Assembly (NCBI GenBank): GCA_015264885.1
Contig: JABZYY010000067.1
Span: 1 to 5,980 of the forward strand
Length of the DNA: 5,980 nucleotides
Direction: 5' to 3'
DNA from: Streptococcus sp.
GTDB lineage: Bacteria; Bacillota; Bacilli; Lactobacillales; Aerococcaceae
Positions 5,032-5,980 of this stretch are shown here, piece after piece. The position numbers were made by a program, and so were the translations under genes. Under the pieces are notes generated by a model, which was not told the DNA's origin, did not search any database, and worked only from the letters and a program-made list of their open reading frames with translations. Each line of letters starts with the position of its first letter. Position 1 is the first letter of the stretch.

Positions 5032-5980
5032 ATGTTTTTATCGGAAGAGTTATTACAAGAAATTCATGAGCGTGCACCGCGTTATGACAAAGAGAATGCG
5101 TGGCCTGCGGAAGACTATGCAGCGCTAAAAGAGGCGGGATACTTGAAGGCGTTCGTGCCAAAAGAGTACGGCGGTTTCGGTTTGTCGCTCAAAGAGATTG
5201 CGCAAGAACAAACACGTCTTGCGATGGCGGCTCCAGGGACAGCGCTTGGGGTGAACATGCACCAAATTATTGTCGGCCTTGGCAAGCACATGGTTCGTTT
5301 TGGCAACAAGAAGGGAGAACAAATCCTTCGCGATGCTGCAGAAGGCAAGTTGTTGGCGTTTGGTATTTCTGAACCATCGAATGACCGCGTGTTATTCGGT
5401 TCGATTTCTGAGGCTCGTCCGGAAGAAAACGGCGCGTATCGTTTTTACGGCAAGAAAGTCTTCTTATCAATGGGGAAATATTGCGACAAGTTGGTTTCAT
5501 TTGGGCAAGATAATACAGGCGAGTCACCACTATCAGTGTTTGCGTATTTAACACCAGACAAAGAAACATTCTTGGTGAAAGAAGACTGGGATACAATGGG
5601 CATGCGTGCGACGCAATCAAACAGCGTTGAGTTGAAAGGTATTTTCGCAGCAGAGGAGCAAATCTTAACGAAAGTGGCTCCTGGACCAAGCTTTGATCCA
5701 GTGGTATTCGGTATTTTCGCGTACTTCGAAATTTTACTAGCGGCAACGTACTTCGGTATCGGGAAACGTGCGCTAGAAATCGGAGTAGAAACGGTGAAAA
5801 CTCGTCACTCTGTATCGAATGATGCGCCTTATGCTAACGACAAAAACATTCGCTGGAGAATTGCGGAAGCGGCGATTATGCTCGACGGCATTCAACCGCA
5901 AATTAACGAGTTGAGCGACACACTTGAATCAAGCACGGAATACAGCTTCATCTGGTTGCCTCGTTTATCTTCTATTAAGA
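5032..5980 (+). CDS. Acyl-CoA dehydrogenase family protein, 3'-truncated by the window edge
   Basis: FAD-dependent flavoprotein family; most members oxidise an acyl-CoA at the alpha-beta bond and pass electrons to ETF, while some relatives act on other substrates. The frame is open from ATG 5032 to the window end: 316 codons of a usual 380 or so, lacking the last part of the C-terminal helical domain. The ribosome site AAGGAGG (5019-5025) is 6 nt upstream. Visible: the N-terminal helical domain with YAALKEAGYLKAFVPKEYGG (residues 26-45), the mid-domain flavin/substrate segment AFGISEPSND (109-118), the beta-domain hallmark WDTMGMRATQSNSVEL (186-201), and the start of the C-terminal domain with YFGIGKRALEIGVE. 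Codon use resembles guaA rather than the AT-rich genes between. Substrate and exact subfamily cannot be set from the sequence. Probably controlled by the palindromic operator over its promoter. Confidence 0.93.
   Translation, partial: MFLSEELLQEIHERAPRYDKENAWPAEDYAALKEAGYLKAFVPKEYGGFGLSLKEIAQEQTRLAMAAPGTALGVNMHQIIVGLGKHMVRFGNKKGEQILRDAAEGKLLAFGISEPSNDRVLFGSISEARPEENGAYRFYGKKVFLSMGKYCDKLVSFGQDNTGESPLSVFAYLTPDKETFLVKEDWDTMGMRATQSNSVELKGIFAAEEQILTKVAPGPSFDPVVFGIFAYFEILLAATYFGIGKRALEIGVETVKTRHSVSNDAPYANDKNIRWRIAEAAIMLDGIQPQINELSDTLESSTEYSFIWLPRLSSIK

Noticed and set aside
5267..5746. 159-codon open frame on the minus strand
   Set aside because: It lies wholly inside the acyl-CoA dehydrogenase frame, has no ribosome site and its composition is that of an antisense shadow.

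Overview
The window looks like a chromosomal segment of a Gram-positive bacterium of the class Bacilli. The reasons are strong purine-rich Shine-Dalgarno sites at 6-9 nt spacing, a TTG start, a Firmicute-type GuaA, short T-tailed intrinsic terminators, and two moderate-GC housekeeping genes around AT-rich accessory DNA. The genus cannot be fixed from the sequence; an Exiguobacterium-like genome is one possibility, as a guess only.

Layout, all genes on the + strand. (1) 2-1243: the 3' four fifths of guaA (GMP synthase), entering from the left. (2) 1300-1744: an orphan 76-aa gene and a 51-aa membrane-protein gene (copy 1), closed by a strong terminator at 1780-1807. (3) 2002-2553: three tiny putative membrane-protein genes (30, 67 and 51 aa); the last is a near-identical second copy of the 51-aa gene. 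They are closed by a terminator at 2588-2622. (4) 2660-3307: a 16-codon fossil of the gene found at 3446, then a GrpB/UPF0157-family gene. (5) 3375-3775: a second copy of the same terminator and leader, followed by the intact 109-aa gene, with a terminator at 3885-3915. (6) 4014-4940: a 308-aa protein with a PD-(D/E)XK-like N-terminal half and a DUF4268-like C-terminal half, started from TTG. (7) 5032-end: the first 316 codons of an acyl-CoA dehydrogenase-family gene, behind a near-consensus promoter and an 18-bp inverted repeat.

The outer genes (guaA, acyl-CoA dehydrogenase) share similar codon use and higher GC. The roughly 3.8 kb between them is mostly AT-rich and modular, and two different sequence blocks in it are duplicated. 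This looks like an accessory insertion region just behind guaA that has been rearranged by small duplications. No integrase, transposase or flanking att repeat is visible, so the mechanism is open.

Best candidates for a second look: the palindrome at 4982-5024, which spans the -10 box, the likely start point and the Shine-Dalgarno of the acyl-CoA dehydrogenase gene and ends in a T run; the terminator-plus-leader duplication flanking the GrpB gene; the duplicated 51-aa membrane gene; and the stand-alone nuclease-like protein. No complete new multi-gene system can be claimed from this sequence alone.
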